64,000 nucleotides of DNA from Limnohabitans sp. 2KL-51 (GCF_003063645.1 NZ_NESJ01000012.1:110838-174837); one strand, 5' to 3'. Shown: positions 1 through 8,899, counted from the stretch's first letter. Notes: generated by a model from the sequence alone, not told the origin. A program made the numbers and translations.

Positions 1-40
1 TTGGACGCAGAGCTTGGCGCTTTGGAGGATTCAGCACCAT
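1..40 (-). CDS. Start of a gene leaving the window, perhaps the thiamine transporter permease
   Basis: An ATG at 40 opens a frame of 13 codons before the window edge, 13 bases after the stop of the upstream thiamine-binding protein gene. The short N-terminus (MVLNPPKR...) has no recognisable motif. In thiamine ABC operons the permease gene follows the binding-protein gene, so position suggests ThiP. That is inference from gene order only; the sequence visible here cannot confirm it. Confidence 0.35.
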   Translation of the reverse strand, partial: MVLNPPKRQALRP

Positions 41-53
41 GAACTTGGCCCCG

Positions 54-1196
54 TCACTTGAGCACCACCTGCGTCCAGCGCTGCTGCCAGCGGGCGGCCT
101 GTGTGCTCAGGGTTTGCAGCGGCAATCGCTCAAATTGGGTGGGCGCCTGGGCGTGTTGCATCACCGCGTCAAGCGGCACACCGGGCTGCACCGGGTACAT
201 CCACATGCTGGTTGGCAGCGCCTGCTGCACCGGCACAGAACGCAAAAACTCGATGAACTTCACGCCTGCCGTGCGTGCGGCTGGCGCAGCGCCCTTGAGC
301 AAGGCCGCCCCTTCTACCTGACGGAACACACCGCCCGGCAAAAACAAATTGGCCGTGGGCGATGCGCCCAGTTTGTCCTTGCCATAGAACACCTCGGCGG
401 CAGGGCTGGTGGCATAACTGACCACCATGGGCCGGCTGCCGCCGTTGTGGCTGAACTCGGTGTAATACGCCTCGCTCCAGCCCTTGACCACCTTGACGCC
501 GTTGGCGCGCATCTGGGCCCACCAGTCCCAAGCCGCTGCTTCGCCCAAGCCTGCCACCGTGGCCAGCAAAAACGCCTGGCCGGGGCTAGAGGTCGCCGGG
601 TTGGGCACCACCAACAAATCGCGGTAAGCCGGCAGGGCCAGCGCCTGCAGGTTTTGGGGCAGGGCCAGACCTTTTTTCTGGAACCAGGCTTTGTCGATGT
701 TCAAGCTCACAAAGCCTTGGGTCACCGGCACCACGCCACCCACCACGCCGCTGTCGGCGGTGGGCGCTGGCAGGTCTTTTTGAGGGGCAGGTCCCTCGGC
801 CATGCCCGCCAGAGCTTTGCTTTGCGCGGCCACGCCGGGGTAGGTGTCGAGGATGCCACTGGCCAGAGCGCGGGGCAGCAAGGTGTTGTCGATGCCAAAC
901 ACCACATCGGCCACGGGCGCGGCGCGGCTCAAGATCAACTTGTTGAGCATCTCGCCCGCATCGCCCCCTTTGATGAGCTGCAACTTCACGCCCGCATCTT
1001 TTTCAAACTGCGCCAGCAAGGGTTTGGGCAGGTCAAACGAGCTGTGCGTCATGACACGCAACAAGGTTGGCGTTGGGCTTGGAGACTGGTTTGGGGGTGG
1101 GTTTTGTGCCAGCGCCTGCCCTGCCGCAGCCCAGCCCATGGCGCTGCTCAGCACCCATGCCAGCCCGGTACCGGTCACCAACAACCGCCTTTGCAT
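54..1196 (-). CDS. thiB: Thiamine ABC transporter periplasmic binding protein
   Basis: Periplasmic receptor of the ATP-driven uptake system for thiamine and its phosphates. The frame continues upstream to 1304, but the ATG at 1196 begins a proper Sec signal peptide (MQRRLLVTG..., hydrophobic core, cleavage probably after AQALAQ near residue 31). The mature part begins with the family pattern LLRVMTHSSFDLPKPLLAQF and later carries GFVSLNIDKAWF, YYTEFSHNGG and a C-terminal segment ending in SMWMYPVQPG, all typical of the ThiB/TbpA branch of iron-type solute-binding proteins. Length (380 aa) is a little above the usual 330, partly from a proline-rich stretch after the signal. A TPP riboswitch lies 90 bases upstream, which strongly supports the substrate. 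The next gene begins 13 bases downstream. Confidence 0.9.
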   Translation of the reverse strand: MQRRLLVTGTGLAWVLSSAMGWAAAGQALAQNPPPNQSPSPTPTLLRVMTHSSFDLPKPLLAQFEKDAGVKLQLIKGGDAGEMLNKLILSRAAPVADVVFGIDNTLLPRALASGILDTYPGVAAQSKALAGMAEGPAPQKDLPAPTADSGVVGGVVPVTQGFVSLNIDKAWFQKKGLALPQNLQALALPAYRDLLVVPNPATSSPGQAFLLATVAGLGEAAAWDWWAQMRANGVKVVKGWSEAYYTEFSHNGGSRPMVVSYATSPAAEVFYGKDKLGASPTANLFLPGGVFRQVEGAALLKGAAPAARTAGVKFIEFLRSVPVQQALPTSMWMYPVQPGVPLDAVMQHAQAPTQFERLPLQTLSTQAARWQQRWTQVVLK

Positions 1197-1285
1197 CGCC
1201 AACCGCCTTTCGCTCAAAAAGCCGCGAGGGGCATGACAGCAAAGCCGGTCAACGCACAAGGTCGCTGGGGTGGCATTGGCATCAC

Positions 1286-1369
1286 GCTCCCTACGCTGGC
1301 ACAACCCAGATCAGGTGAGAGGGGTATGTCTCAGCCCAGGCTGCTCATGCGGCCAGGCACCCCCGGTGA
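1286..1369 (-). promoter_or_regulatory. TPP (thiamine pyrophosphate) riboswitch
   Basis: Read on the minus strand, the leader of the thiamine-binding gene has the conserved THI-box blocks in order: GGGGGTGCC (near 1360), GGCTGAGA followed by CATACCC (1321-1337), then CACCTGATCTGGGTTGTGCC and AGCGTAGGGA (about 1287-1316). These are the two sensor arms that bind the pyrimidine and pyrophosphate parts of TPP. About 90 bases separate it from the ATG at 1196, enough for an expression platform. High TPP should lower expression of this transporter operon. Confidence 0.95.
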
Positions 1370-1475
1370 AGTCGTCGATTGTAGCGAGGGGGTACGAAGT
1401 GAGCCGCCCAAGTGACAGGCCCACAGGCGGCAGGTGCCTAGAGTGCAGAACAGTTCAACCTTCGAAAGACCGCCC

Positions 1476-2264
1476 ATGTCAGCCGCCACCGCTACCGCAA
1501 AAGCAACAGCCTCAACGCCTGCCCAAGACGACCCGGTGTGGCAAGCCAAGGTGCACCTGGCCGCCGCCTTGCGTTTGGCCGTGCTGCACGACTTTGACGA
1601 AGGCATCGACAACCACTTCACTGTGGTCGTACCGGGCCGTGAAGACCAATACCTGATCTCGCCCTTTGGTGTGCACTGGTCTGAGGCCCGTGCCAGCACC
1701 ATGATGGTCTTCAACGAAGCGGGCGAAACCCTGGAGGGCACAGGCCTGGTGGAGCTGTCGGCGCAATCGATCCACGCCCCGGTGCACCGCCTCACGGGGG
1801 CCAAAGTGGTGCTGCACACCCACCAGCCCTGGGCGTTGGCTTTGAACATGCTCAAAGCCAACCGCTTGCTGCCCGCCACCCAAACCGCTGCCTTCTTTGA
1901 CGGCACCATCGCCTACGACGACCATTACACCGGGCTGGCGGCAGACCTGTCTGAAGGGGAGCGCTTATCGCAGCTCATGAGCGGTGGCAAAACCGTGCTC
2001 TTCATGAAAAACCATGGTGTGATGACCATTGGCGACACCGTGGCGCAAGCCTACCGGCGCTTGTACAAGCTCGAAAAAGCCTGCCGCACCCAAGTGCTGG
2101 CCATGGGCACCGGCCAGCCCCTGAACGTGCTCACCGAATCCGTGATCCGGCGCATCAAAACCCCCAGCACCCAAGACCGTCACCCCCGCAGCGAACGTGA
2201 GCGTCTGTTTTTTGAAGCCATGATGCGGGTGATTGACCGGGTGAATCCGGGCTATGCCGATTGA
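1476..2264 (+). CDS. Class II aldolase/adducin family protein
   Basis: A 262-residue protein of the class II aldolase fold, a zinc-dependent family that includes fuculose-phosphate aldolase, ribulose-phosphate 4-epimerase and adducin heads. Visible family features are the N-H segment (DNHFTVVVPG), the zinc-ligand motif in VVLHTHQPWA, and KNHGVMTIG with a later metal-ligand histidine. The start at 1476 (MSAATATAK...) skips a 14-codon upstream extension from 1434 that lacks family similarity. Many stand-alone members in Burkholderiales have no known substrate and I cannot assign one. It stands alone between the thiamine genes (divergent) and a convergent EamA exporter. Confidence 0.85.
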   Translation: MSAATATAKATASTPAQDDPVWQAKVHLAAALRLAVLHDFDEGIDNHFTVVVPGREDQYLISPFGVHWSEARASTMMVFNEAGETLEGTGLVELSAQSIHAPVHRLTGAKVVLHTHQPWALALNMLKANRLLPATQTAAFFDGTIAYDDHYTGLAADLSEGERLSQLMSGGKTVLFMKNHGVMTIGDTVAQAYRRLYKLEKACRTQVLAMGTGQPLNVLTESVIRRIKTPSTQDRHPRSERERLFFEAMMRVIDRVNPGYAD

Positions 2265-2299
2265 ATCTGTAGGCGGCTTGGAACGCCCAAGCGGGCCCA

Positions 2300-3202
2300 T
2301 CAACCGCTCACCAGTGTGCGGGCGCGCTCACGCCACAAGGTGTACAAACCCGCGCCGACCACAAACAACGCGCCCCACCAAACATGCGCCCCTGGCCACT
2401 CGCGCCAAAACACCCAGCCAAACAAGGCCGCAAACAGCAGCTCGCCGTAATGAAAAGGCGCCACCACGCCCACTGGCGCCAGACGCAAGGCCCGAAAGGT
2501 GCAACGCTGACCCAGCAACGCCAAGACAGCCATCAAAGAGATGATCGGCCACATGCCCGGGGCCACCTCCAAAGGCACAAAGAACAAGCCCACCGCACCG
2601 GCCAGGCCCATGGTCAGGTTCTGCCAGACCAACATCGACAGGTCGCTCTCGGTGGGTGAAAGCCAGCGCACACAGGTCATCGAAGCGGCATAAAAAAATG
2701 CCGCCATCAAAGCCAGTCCAGCCCCCAGACCCAGCTCGCCGTCAATCGCCTGCGGACCAACGATCAGGCTCACACCCACAAAACCTGCCAACAACGCGCC
2801 CCAACGGTGTACCCCTACACGCTCTTTGAGCAAGGGCACTGACAGCAGCGTCATGAACAGCGGCGCGGCAAAACTGATGGCGATCACCGTGGCCAGCGGC
2901 AACAAGCGCAGGCTCTCAAAAAACGACAACATTGAACACACGGCGAACAATCCGCGCACCCCATGAGCCCACGGACGGCGCGTGCGCAAGGCCGACCAGC
3001 CCCCGTTGCTCAGCACCCACGGCGCCAGTAAAACCAGCACCATCGCCGAACGCGCCGCAATCAATACCGGAATCGACAATTGCGACACCGCATGCTTGGA
3101 CAAGGCATCCATCACCGACAACAAGAACACCCCCGCCACCATCCAGGCAATGCCTTTCAGCGGGTGGTCGGCCCGCACGGGAGCAGCAGATGAGGGATTC
3201 AT
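2300..3202 (-). CDS. EamA/DMT-family membrane transporter
   Basis: Inner-membrane transporter of the drug/metabolite (EamA, formerly DUF6) superfamily, about 300 residues with roughly ten hydrophobic helices in two repeated five-helix halves. The first half begins GIAWMVAGVFLLSVMDALSK and the second GLALMAAFFYAASMTCVRW, both typical EamA openings with the basic-aromatic end. The start at 3202 (MNPSSAAPV...) is preferred over 3250 because it puts the first helix about 15 residues from the N-terminus. Members export small metabolites, amino acids or drugs; the substrate cannot be read from the sequence. The gene is convergent with the aldolase-family gene, 35 bases apart. Confidence 0.9.
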   Translation of the reverse strand: MNPSSAAPVRADHPLKGIAWMVAGVFLLSVMDALSKHAVSQLSIPVLIAARSAMVLVLLAPWVLSNGGWSALRTRRPWAHGVRGLFAVCSMLSFFESLRLLPLATVIAISFAAPLFMTLLSVPLLKERVGVHRWGALLAGFVGVSLIVGPQAIDGELGLGAGLALMAAFFYAASMTCVRWLSPTESDLSMLVWQNLTMGLAGAVGLFFVPLEVAPGMWPIISLMAVLALLGQRCTFRALRLAPVGVVAPFHYGELLFAALFGWVFWREWPGAHVWWGALFVVGAGLYTLWRERARTLVSG

Positions 3203-3425
3203 GGGCGCAATCGAATGTAAGGCTGTCAAAGTATGACAAAACCGCGCCACCTTTCAGGTATGAGCTCGGAACTTGGTGCAATTTACAGCGTCTGCCACGC
3301 AGGGGCAGTCACCTGTATTGCCCAGCAGCCCAGTGGGTGCCTGAAATCCAGCAAGGCACCCCCCCTAAAATAAACACTTGTCCCCAACTCCTTGTTCGGG
3401 TCTGACCTCAACCGAATTTCCTCCC

Positions 3426-4319
3426 ATGTCAGCATCCACGGCGCGCAGCGCCCAACAGGCCCCCACCCCCGATGTGCTGAACTTTGCCCAGCGCCAATGG
3501 CGCGTGCGCAGGCCAAGGCCGTTCGTGTTGGTCATTGAGGGTGAAGTCGGACACGAAGGCACCGAACCCAAAGACTACCTGCACGAGCAGCTGCTCTTGC
3601 CCGAATGGCGTGAAGCCTTTTACCAACTGGTCGACACAACGGGCTTGGTGGTCTGCCTGAATGTGCACACCGAACACCCGACCTACCGCGAAGTGCGCGG
3701 GCGCTCCAGCAAGGGGCGCCTCAGCCAAGGCGAGTACTACCACCACGACGGCTGCTCTGGTCCTGTGAAGCCGCGCTTTGTTGAAATCCGCTGCCCCATC
3801 CAGCCGCAAACACGCGGCGTGGCCACTGCGGTGGCACCGCACCGCGATGTGGTCCAGGCCATGGTGCAAGTGCTGCCCGCCGAATTGGCCGACACACCCG
3901 CGTTGGCGGGTCAGGACATGCGCCTGGACACCATCGGCCAGATGGACGATGCCGCGCTTGACCAGCTGCAAGGCCTCATCACCCGAACCGTGCGCAAAAA
4001 GCTCAACGCCGAAGGTGCTCGCGCCTACTTTCGACAAGTGGATGCAGCCGCCCATGCCTACTTCGAACCGTGGGCCTTAGGCGAAAGCCGCTTTATCGCC
4101 AACGCCAACAGCGGCGTGACCCTGCAGCACCGCCGAGCCTACCAGTCAACACACACTGGCGGCGTGGCCAATGGGCACTTGGTCAAGCGCTGGACGAATG
4201 AAGAACTGCTGCTGCCCGGCCAGGTGGCGGGCCAAGCCTTGATGGCTGCACTGTGCAGTGAAGAAGGTGATGAGCCTGATGGGGAGCGAGCCGACGGGTG
4301 TTTCCTTGGGGCGCATTGA
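3426..4319 (+). CDS. Uncharacterised protein, candidate Fe(II)/2-oxoglutarate oxygenase
   Basis: I do not recognise a named family. Two features resemble the clavaminate synthase/TauD fold: an H-x-D facial-triad motif in YYHHDGCSGP (H106/D108) and a distal H-R-R-x-Y (H235) followed by GHLVKRW, which recalls the distal iron-ligand histidine and the oxoglutarate-binding arginine. There is no signal peptide or membrane helix. The start at 3426 is taken over 3378 because the extra 16 codons look like leader sequence. The last 20 or so residues (EEGDEPDGERADG...) are encoded by a short repeat that also occurs near 24.6 kb outside any gene, so the original C-terminus may have been replaced. Function is inferred from motif geometry only. 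Confidence 0.6.
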   Translation: MSASTARSAQQAPTPDVLNFAQRQWRVRRPRPFVLVIEGEVGHEGTEPKDYLHEQLLLPEWREAFYQLVDTTGLVVCLNVHTEHPTYREVRGRSSKGRLSQGEYYHHDGCSGPVKPRFVEIRCPIQPQTRGVATAVAPHRDVVQAMVQVLPAELADTPALAGQDMRLDTIGQMDDAALDQLQGLITRTVRKKLNAEGARAYFRQVDAAAHAYFEPWALGESRFIANANSGVTLQHRRAYQSTHTGGVANGHLVKRWTNEELLLPGQVAGQALMAALCSEEGDEPDGERADGCFLGAH

Positions 4320-4320
4320 A
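4258..4320 (+). repeat. Dispersed short repeat, copy 1
   Basis: The block GGTGATG...GATGGGGAGCG...GGGTGTTT..TTGGGGCGCATTGAA reappears with a few changes at 24613-24680. Here it forms the 3' end of a coding sequence; the other copy lies between genes. By eye about three quarters of positions agree. Nature unknown. Confidence 0.5.
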
Positions 4321-4385
4321 CCGATCATGTCAAATGGGTAAACACTGGCCCAGAGCCGCCCCGACCCTGTATTGATGATCTGGCC

Positions 4386-5150
4386 CTATTCGGCCTCGTA
4401 GGGGATCGCTTCATCAATTGTTTCCCAGATGAACGCTGCTGAGGGCTTGAGGCTTTCTTCGAGGATGTGCCCGACCAGTCCAGCCGAACGGCTCACAACC
4501 GCCACCCCACGCATCACCTTTTGTGGAATGCCAATTTCTCCCAAAAGTGCGGCCGATGCTCCAGTCGCATTGATGGTGAGGTGCCTGCCATACACCGCAT
4601 CAACTTGCCCAGACAAGACCTTGAGCGCTTCGATATAGCGCCCCGATATAAATTCGCCATTCGCCACAGCCAGCATACGTGGTGTGCGCGGATCGTCAGG
4701 CTTGTGGTGCGGATGGCCAAAGCCATGCACTGCCTTGCCGGCTTCCTTATGCCGAATGACAATCGCATGAGCACGCGCTTCTAAGCCTTCAGGCGCAGTC
4801 ATCATTTCTTCCAAGAGCCCTGCACATCCTTCCATGGTCCCAATGAAGGTTGTGCCCACTCCCAGCAGTCCTGCAGCAACAGCAGCTTGAAGTGCATCTG
4901 GCGCGGAGTGATAGATCAGACGCGTTGCGATAACGCTAGGCGTGATGCCGTGCTCCATCAGCGTAACGAGTACCGCATCAAGGATGCGGACATGAGCTGC
5001 AGGCGGTCGTTTGCCCGTGAGTTGCAAGAGAAACATCTCTGTGAAGCTCACCTTTCCGATGAGATCTTCAACTAAATCTTGTCCGCGGACAATGATGGAA
5101 TTGGCATCTGACGTCGCAATGGAGGTTGTGGGTTGAAGTTTGGTTCTCAT
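4386..5150 (-). CDS. Citryl-CoA lyase / citrate synthase-fold enzyme
   Basis: A 254-residue, one-domain relative of citrate synthase. These short forms cleave (or form) citryl-CoA-type thioesters and are found in catabolic clusters next to acyl-CoA ligases. Family marks are GKVSFTEMFLLQLTGKRP near the N-terminus, GVGTTFIGTMEGCA, the active-site block VHGFGHPHHKPDDPRTPR, and the C-terminal RSAGLVGHILEE. The ATG at 5150 has an AGGAAC ribosome site ten bases upstream; the longer frame to 5207 overlaps the ligase gene. It lies 17 bases downstream of an acyl-CoA ligase and in line with a Bug binding protein, so the three probably form one operon for uptake, CoA activation and cleavage of a carboxylic acid. 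The substrate is not known. Confidence 0.85.
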   Translation of the reverse strand: MRTKLQPTTSIATSDANSIIVRGQDLVEDLIGKVSFTEMFLLQLTGKRPPAAHVRILDAVLVTLMEHGITPSVIATRLIYHSAPDALQAAVAAGLLGVGTTFIGTMEGCAGLLEEMMTAPEGLEARAHAIVIRHKEAGKAVHGFGHPHHKPDDPRTPRMLAVANGEFISGRYIEALKVLSGQVDAVYGRHLTINATGASAALLGEIGIPQKVMRGVAVVSRSAGLVGHILEESLKPSAAFIWETIDEAIPYEAE

Positions 5151-5167
5151 GATGCGTTCCTGATCAT

Positions 5168-6817
5168 TTAACGCGCAATGGTAATCCCAGCGCGTTCGCG
5201 ATCCCAAAGGGCCGACAAGTCGGACTCTGCCTCTCGGCGCAGCTTGTACTTTTCAATCTTCTGGCTAAGCGTCATGGGCATTTCCTCGGCAACCTGCACA
5301 TAGCGAGGAACCATAAAGTAAGCCAGGTTGTGACTGCAATACTTGATGAGTGACTCGAAACTGAAGTTTGCGCTTTCGCCAGGCTTCAATGTGATGGTCA
5401 CTGCCACTTCGTCTTCGCTCGTTTCCGCGTGGACCGGATAGACAGCGACATCTGAGACGGCCGGATAAGTGCGTATCACCTCTTCCACTTCAAAGGCTGA
5501 GATGTTCTCGCCTCGCCGACGGATTGCGTCCTTGATGCGGTCGGTGTACCAGATGTACCCATCGGCATCAATGCTTCCACGGTCGCCGGTATGGAACCAC
5601 AGGTTGCGGCGGCTTGCAGCAGTCGCCTCAGGCTGCTTGTAGTACCCGAGTGAGGCGCCCCAAGGGTTGTTGTTACGCATGACGATCTCTCCGGGTTCAC
5701 CCGGTGCCATGTCAAAGTCGTTCTCGTCCACAACGCGAAGGTCAATGCCTGCCCGCGGCAGCCCGCATGAGCCAAGTTTGTCTCGTCGGCTTTTTGTGTT
5801 GTAGGCAGCGCCCAGGCAATAGTCGGTCAGGCCGAATGCGCTCATGATGGTCATGCCGAAACGTTCCTCAAAGCCCTTAGCAAATCCCGGTACGGGTGCG
5901 AGATGACAGCGCCGGACCTGATGGTCAAGATCAGACGGGGAAGGTGCCTGTTTCCAAAGGAAATTGGTGACAGCGCCAACGCCGTTGAAGACAGTGGCAC
6001 CACTACTGCGAATGTGTTCCCAGAATTTGCTCACCGAAAAGCGATGCGTCAGCGCAATGGACGAGCCAGCCATGAGTGAGCCCATAGTGCTGCCCAAAAG
6101 TGCATTGCCGTGGAACAGCGGTAAGAATACATATGCAATATCGTGCGGCGTGTACTCGTGGTGGAATGCCACGTCGCTACCCCAGTAAATGAAGTGCGCG
6201 TGCGTATAAATGATGGCCTTGGATGGTCCGGTCGTTCCGGACGTAAAGAGCAGCATGGCCAGATCGTTAAAGGCAGGGGCATCATCCGGTAGCAGAGCGG
6301 GCGCATCCAGCAGACCTTCAAATTCGTGCATCACATGTTCACCCACCGAATCAATGAGTGAGGGTGTTTGCTTGGGTTCCCCCCGATCGGGGCGCACCAC
6401 GAAGACATGATGCACCCGGGGCAACATGTCGCTCGCCTCCAGGAAGCGCGACAAAAGCGCCTCTTCGACAATAAGCGCCGTGCAATCTGCATGGTTCAAG
6501 AAGTACGCCAATAACTGCCCTTTCGCGGCGGCATTCAGTGGCACCGACACAAAGCCGCAGCGCGCGGGCCCAAGGATGGCCAGGAGTTGTTCAGGGCAGT
6601 TCTCCATCAGCACGCCAACGTGACTCCCGACCTTCACGCCGGCAGCGGCAAGTCCTGAGCCGACGCGCAGTGTCAATTCGTCCAGTTGGCGGTAGCTCAT
6701 TGTTGTGCCCGTGGGCAGCCAATTCAGAAACGTCTTGTCGCCCCACTGTTGTCCGCGGTCTCGTAAAACTCGGTCTATGGTCGACGTGCGTGCGTCGTAG
6801 CCGGGCAACTTATTCAT
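5168..6817 (-). CDS. ATP-dependent acyl-CoA ligase (ANL superfamily)
   Basis: Adenylate-forming enzyme that activates a carboxylic acid to its CoA thioester using ATP. The AMP-binding motif LLFTSGTTGPSKA, the A5-type block FGLTDYCLGAAYNTKS, the A7/A8 block YWFHTGDRGSIDADGYIWYTDRIKDAIRR-like segment (here beginning NLWFHTGDRG) and the C-terminal lysine region LSQKIEKYKLR are all present; length (549 aa) is normal. The closest types I recognise are CaiC-like ligases. The ATG at 6817 overlaps the stop of the upstream Bug gene by eight bases, showing translational coupling; a GTG at 6829 is an alternative start. It works with the citryl-CoA lyase just downstream. A plausible route is acid uptake, CoA activation, then thioester cleavage. 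Confidence 0.9.
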   Translation of the reverse strand: MNKLPGYDARTSTIDRVLRDRGQQWGDKTFLNWLPTGTTMSYRQLDELTLRVGSGLAAAGVKVGSHVGVLMENCPEQLLAILGPARCGFVSVPLNAAAKGQLLAYFLNHADCTALIVEEALLSRFLEASDMLPRVHHVFVVRPDRGEPKQTPSLIDSVGEHVMHEFEGLLDAPALLPDDAPAFNDLAMLLFTSGTTGPSKAIIYTHAHFIYWGSDVAFHHEYTPHDIAYVFLPLFHGNALLGSTMGSLMAGSSIALTHRFSVSKFWEHIRSSGATVFNGVGAVTNFLWKQAPSPSDLDHQVRRCHLAPVPGFAKGFEERFGMTIMSAFGLTDYCLGAAYNTKSRRDKLGSCGLPRAGIDLRVVDENDFDMAPGEPGEIVMRNNNPWGASLGYYKQPEATAASRRNLWFHTGDRGSIDADGYIWYTDRIKDAIRRRGENISAFEVEEVIRTYPAVSDVAVYPVHAETSEDEVAVTITLKPGESANFSFESLIKYCSHNLAYFMVPRYVQVAEEMPMTLSQKIEKYKLRREAESDLSALWDRERAGITIAR

Positions 6818-7769
6818 TCTTTGCGCCACTGACTCGAATCAGGTCTTGCCATTTCTTTCGTTCTGAAGGTACGGCCGCACCCCAAGCCTGTACGTCTGCG
6901 TAATCGCTCTCGAAGCCCTGAGACTTGGCCATATCGGCAAATTGAGGGGTGCGGATCGCTGCGCCTAATGCGTCGGAGAACTTGCGTATCACCTCGTCAG
7001 ACGTAGTCGCAGGCACGAACACGGCATTGAATGAAAAGAACGCGTAGCCAGGCACACCCGATTCGGCCACTGTAGGGAGTTCGGGAAGCGACTGCGAGCG
7101 GCGCGGTCCGGTCACGGCAATTGCACGGATACGCCCCGAGGCAAGTTGCGCCTTTGCAGTCGCTAGCGCCGAAAATGAGAAGCTGACCTGACCGCTCAGC
7201 GTATCTGTCAAAGCGGCAGCTTGCGTCTTGTAGGGTACATGAAGAAACTGTGCGCCACTCGCATGCTGAAAAGCTGCGGCAGAGAGATGTTGGGCGCTGC
7301 CGCTTCCAGCTGAGGCATAACTCACCTTGCCCGGATTCTTCTTGGCGGCATCAATAATGTCTGACACTGACTTGAAGGGCGAATCGGCGGGCACGACCAG
7401 GACCAGCATCACGCTAGCGAGCCGCGCTACGGGCTTGAAGTCCTTTTGGTCAAAAGGCACCTTACCCATCAGAACTTCGTTGGTGAAGTGACCTGGACCG
7501 GTGAAGAGCCATGTATAGCCATCGCCAGACGAGCGTGCCACTTGCTCTGTGCCGATCACACCATTTGCGCCAGCCTTGTGCTCAACCACGATCGGCTGCT
7601 TCCACTGAGGTCCCATAACGCCCGCGAGGTAGCGCGTTATGGCGTCGAGGTTTGTGCCTGGACCGTAGGGTTGCAGGAAAGTCACTGGACGACTCGGCCA
7701 CTCTTGCGCCTGAGCGAGTTGCAGCAAGGAAGCCGCTAGGGCAATAGCTGCAAAGAGGATTCTCGTCAT
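6810..7769 (-). CDS. Bug/TctC-type tricarboxylate-family substrate-binding protein
   Basis: Periplasmic receptor of the Bug family (tripartite tricarboxylate transporter substrate-binding), 319 residues. A Sec signal (MTRILFAAIALAASLLQLAQA) is followed by the family pattern WPSRPVTFLQPYGPGTNLD, then VVEHKAGANGVIGTEQVARS, GYTWLFTGPG and SYASAGSGSAQHL. Bug proteins bind carboxylates and related small acids; many have no partner permease nearby, as here. It is the first gene of an operon with the acyl-CoA ligase and citryl-CoA lyase, and diverges from a LacI regulator, so it probably senses or imports the acid degraded by those enzymes. The RBS on the minus strand (GGAGACAAG) sits well before the ATG at 7769. 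Confidence 0.9.
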   Translation of the reverse strand: MTRILFAAIALAASLLQLAQAQEWPSRPVTFLQPYGPGTNLDAITRYLAGVMGPQWKQPIVVEHKAGANGVIGTEQVARSSGDGYTWLFTGPGHFTNEVLMGKVPFDQKDFKPVARLASVMLVLVVPADSPFKSVSDIIDAAKKNPGKVSYASAGSGSAQHLSAAAFQHASGAQFLHVPYKTQAAALTDTLSGQVSFSFSALATAKAQLASGRIRAIAVTGPRRSQSLPELPTVAESGVPGYAFFSFNAVFVPATTSDEVIRKFSDALGAAIRTPQFADMAKSQGFESDYADVQAWGAAVPSERKKWQDLIRVSGAKNE

Positions 7770-7885
7770 GCTTGTCTCCTGGTGATAAAAGGTTGAAAAT
7801 ATGAAATCGTTTTTACATCGAAATTAAGTCTAGTCATATCAAGTTAAAGGGGCAATCCTGTGGAACGTTTTCATACTCGTAAACC
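7770..7885. promoter_or_regulatory. Divergent promoter region with candidate LacI-type operator
   Basis: The 116 bases between the Bug operon and the LacI gene must hold both promoters. A core AACGTT with flanks GG/TT (7862-7871) resembles the central CG palindrome of LacI-family operators and lies 17 bases from the regulator ATG, where it could serve for autoregulation. Its outer bases do not pair well, so this is only a candidate. Confidence 0.35.
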
Positions 7886-8899
7886 ATGAGTGGTCGAATC
7901 TCAGTGCGCGATGTTGCTGCTGCCGCCGGTGTTTCGATCGGCAGTGTTTCGCGAGTGCTCAACGACAGCGGTTATTCGAGCCAGGACCTGCGCAAGCGTG
8001 TTTTAAGTGCTGTTGATGCGCTTGGTTACGAACCTGATTTCACAGCGCGACATCTGCGCACGGGTCGAAGCAAGGCGATTGGCTATATGCTCCCCAACTT
8101 TGCGAATCCGGTGCCTGCCGCCCATTTGAGCGAGGTGGAGCGCCTGACCCGCGAAGCCGGCTACTCGCTGCTTGTTGGAACGTCCGACAAACCGGTACGA
8201 GACCGCGAGCTCGTCGCCTTCTATGAAAATCGAAGGCTTGAAGGAATCATTGCTTCTCCCAGCTTCGAGTATCCAGACCCAAAGGACTGTCCATTCAGTC
8301 AGACACCTCTTCCAGTGGTTGTCGTGGAGAGAGATCTGGGTGCTGCTTTCGACTGTGTGCTCATGAACCACGCCGCAGGCACGAGGCAAGCGATGGATTA
8401 CCTGCTGACGCTTGGTCACAGGCGTATCGCTCTCTTCGTATCGGGCGCCAACCTCGCGCCGGGACGCGAAAAGTTGCGTGGCTATCGCGCGGCTCTGGAC
8501 GATGCAGGATTGGCATACGACCCCGGCCTTGTTTTCATGCCAGATTCATGGCTCGAATCGTCGCGGGACACCATGACCCGTATGCTTGAGTTGGCGTTAC
8601 CTCCGACAGCTCTGATTGCGCTGGGGACGCAGATGTTGTCGGGAGCGCTGCACGTGGTGCGCAACAAGGGGATGGATGTACCGCACGACTTCTCGATTAT
8701 TGGCATCGGCACCGTGGAGACGTTGGATCTCATCTATCCGCCAGCTACAGCGCTGTTTTACGACTATCACCGCAGCGCAGAGGTCGCCGTGCAGCTCATG
8801 CTCAACAGAATTATGGATCCATCTTGGCGTGAGCCGAGACGCGTTATTCTGGAATGGAACCTCGTCATCGGCGGTTCGTGCGCACCAAGATGCCCCTAA
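7886..8899 (+). CDS. LacI-family transcriptional regulator
   Basis: A DNA-binding repressor with a LacI-type N-terminal helix-turn-helix (ISVRDVAAAAGVSIGSVSRVLN, residues 4-25), the hinge region (LGYEPDFTARHLRTGRSKAIGYMLPN) and a periplasmic-binding-protein-like effector domain (ending IGIGTVETLDLIYPPATALFYDY...). Length (337 aa) is standard. It is transcribed away from the Bug/ligase/lyase operon, which is its probable target, with the uptake substrate or a CoA intermediate as likely effector. The ATG at 7886 gives the canonical short N-terminal arm before the helix-turn-helix. Confidence 0.93.
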   Translation: MSGRISVRDVAAAAGVSIGSVSRVLNDSGYSSQDLRKRVLSAVDALGYEPDFTARHLRTGRSKAIGYMLPNFANPVPAAHLSEVERLTREAGYSLLVGTSDKPVRDRELVAFYENRRLEGIIASPSFEYPDPKDCPFSQTPLPVVVVERDLGAAFDCVLMNHAAGTRQAMDYLLTLGHRRIALFVSGANLAPGREKLRGYRAALDDAGLAYDPGLVFMPDSWLESSRDTMTRMLELALPPTALIALGTQMLSGALHVVRNKGMDVPHDFSIIGIGTVETLDLIYPPATALFYDYHRSAEVAVQLMLNRIMDPSWREPRRVILEWNLVIGGSCAPRCP

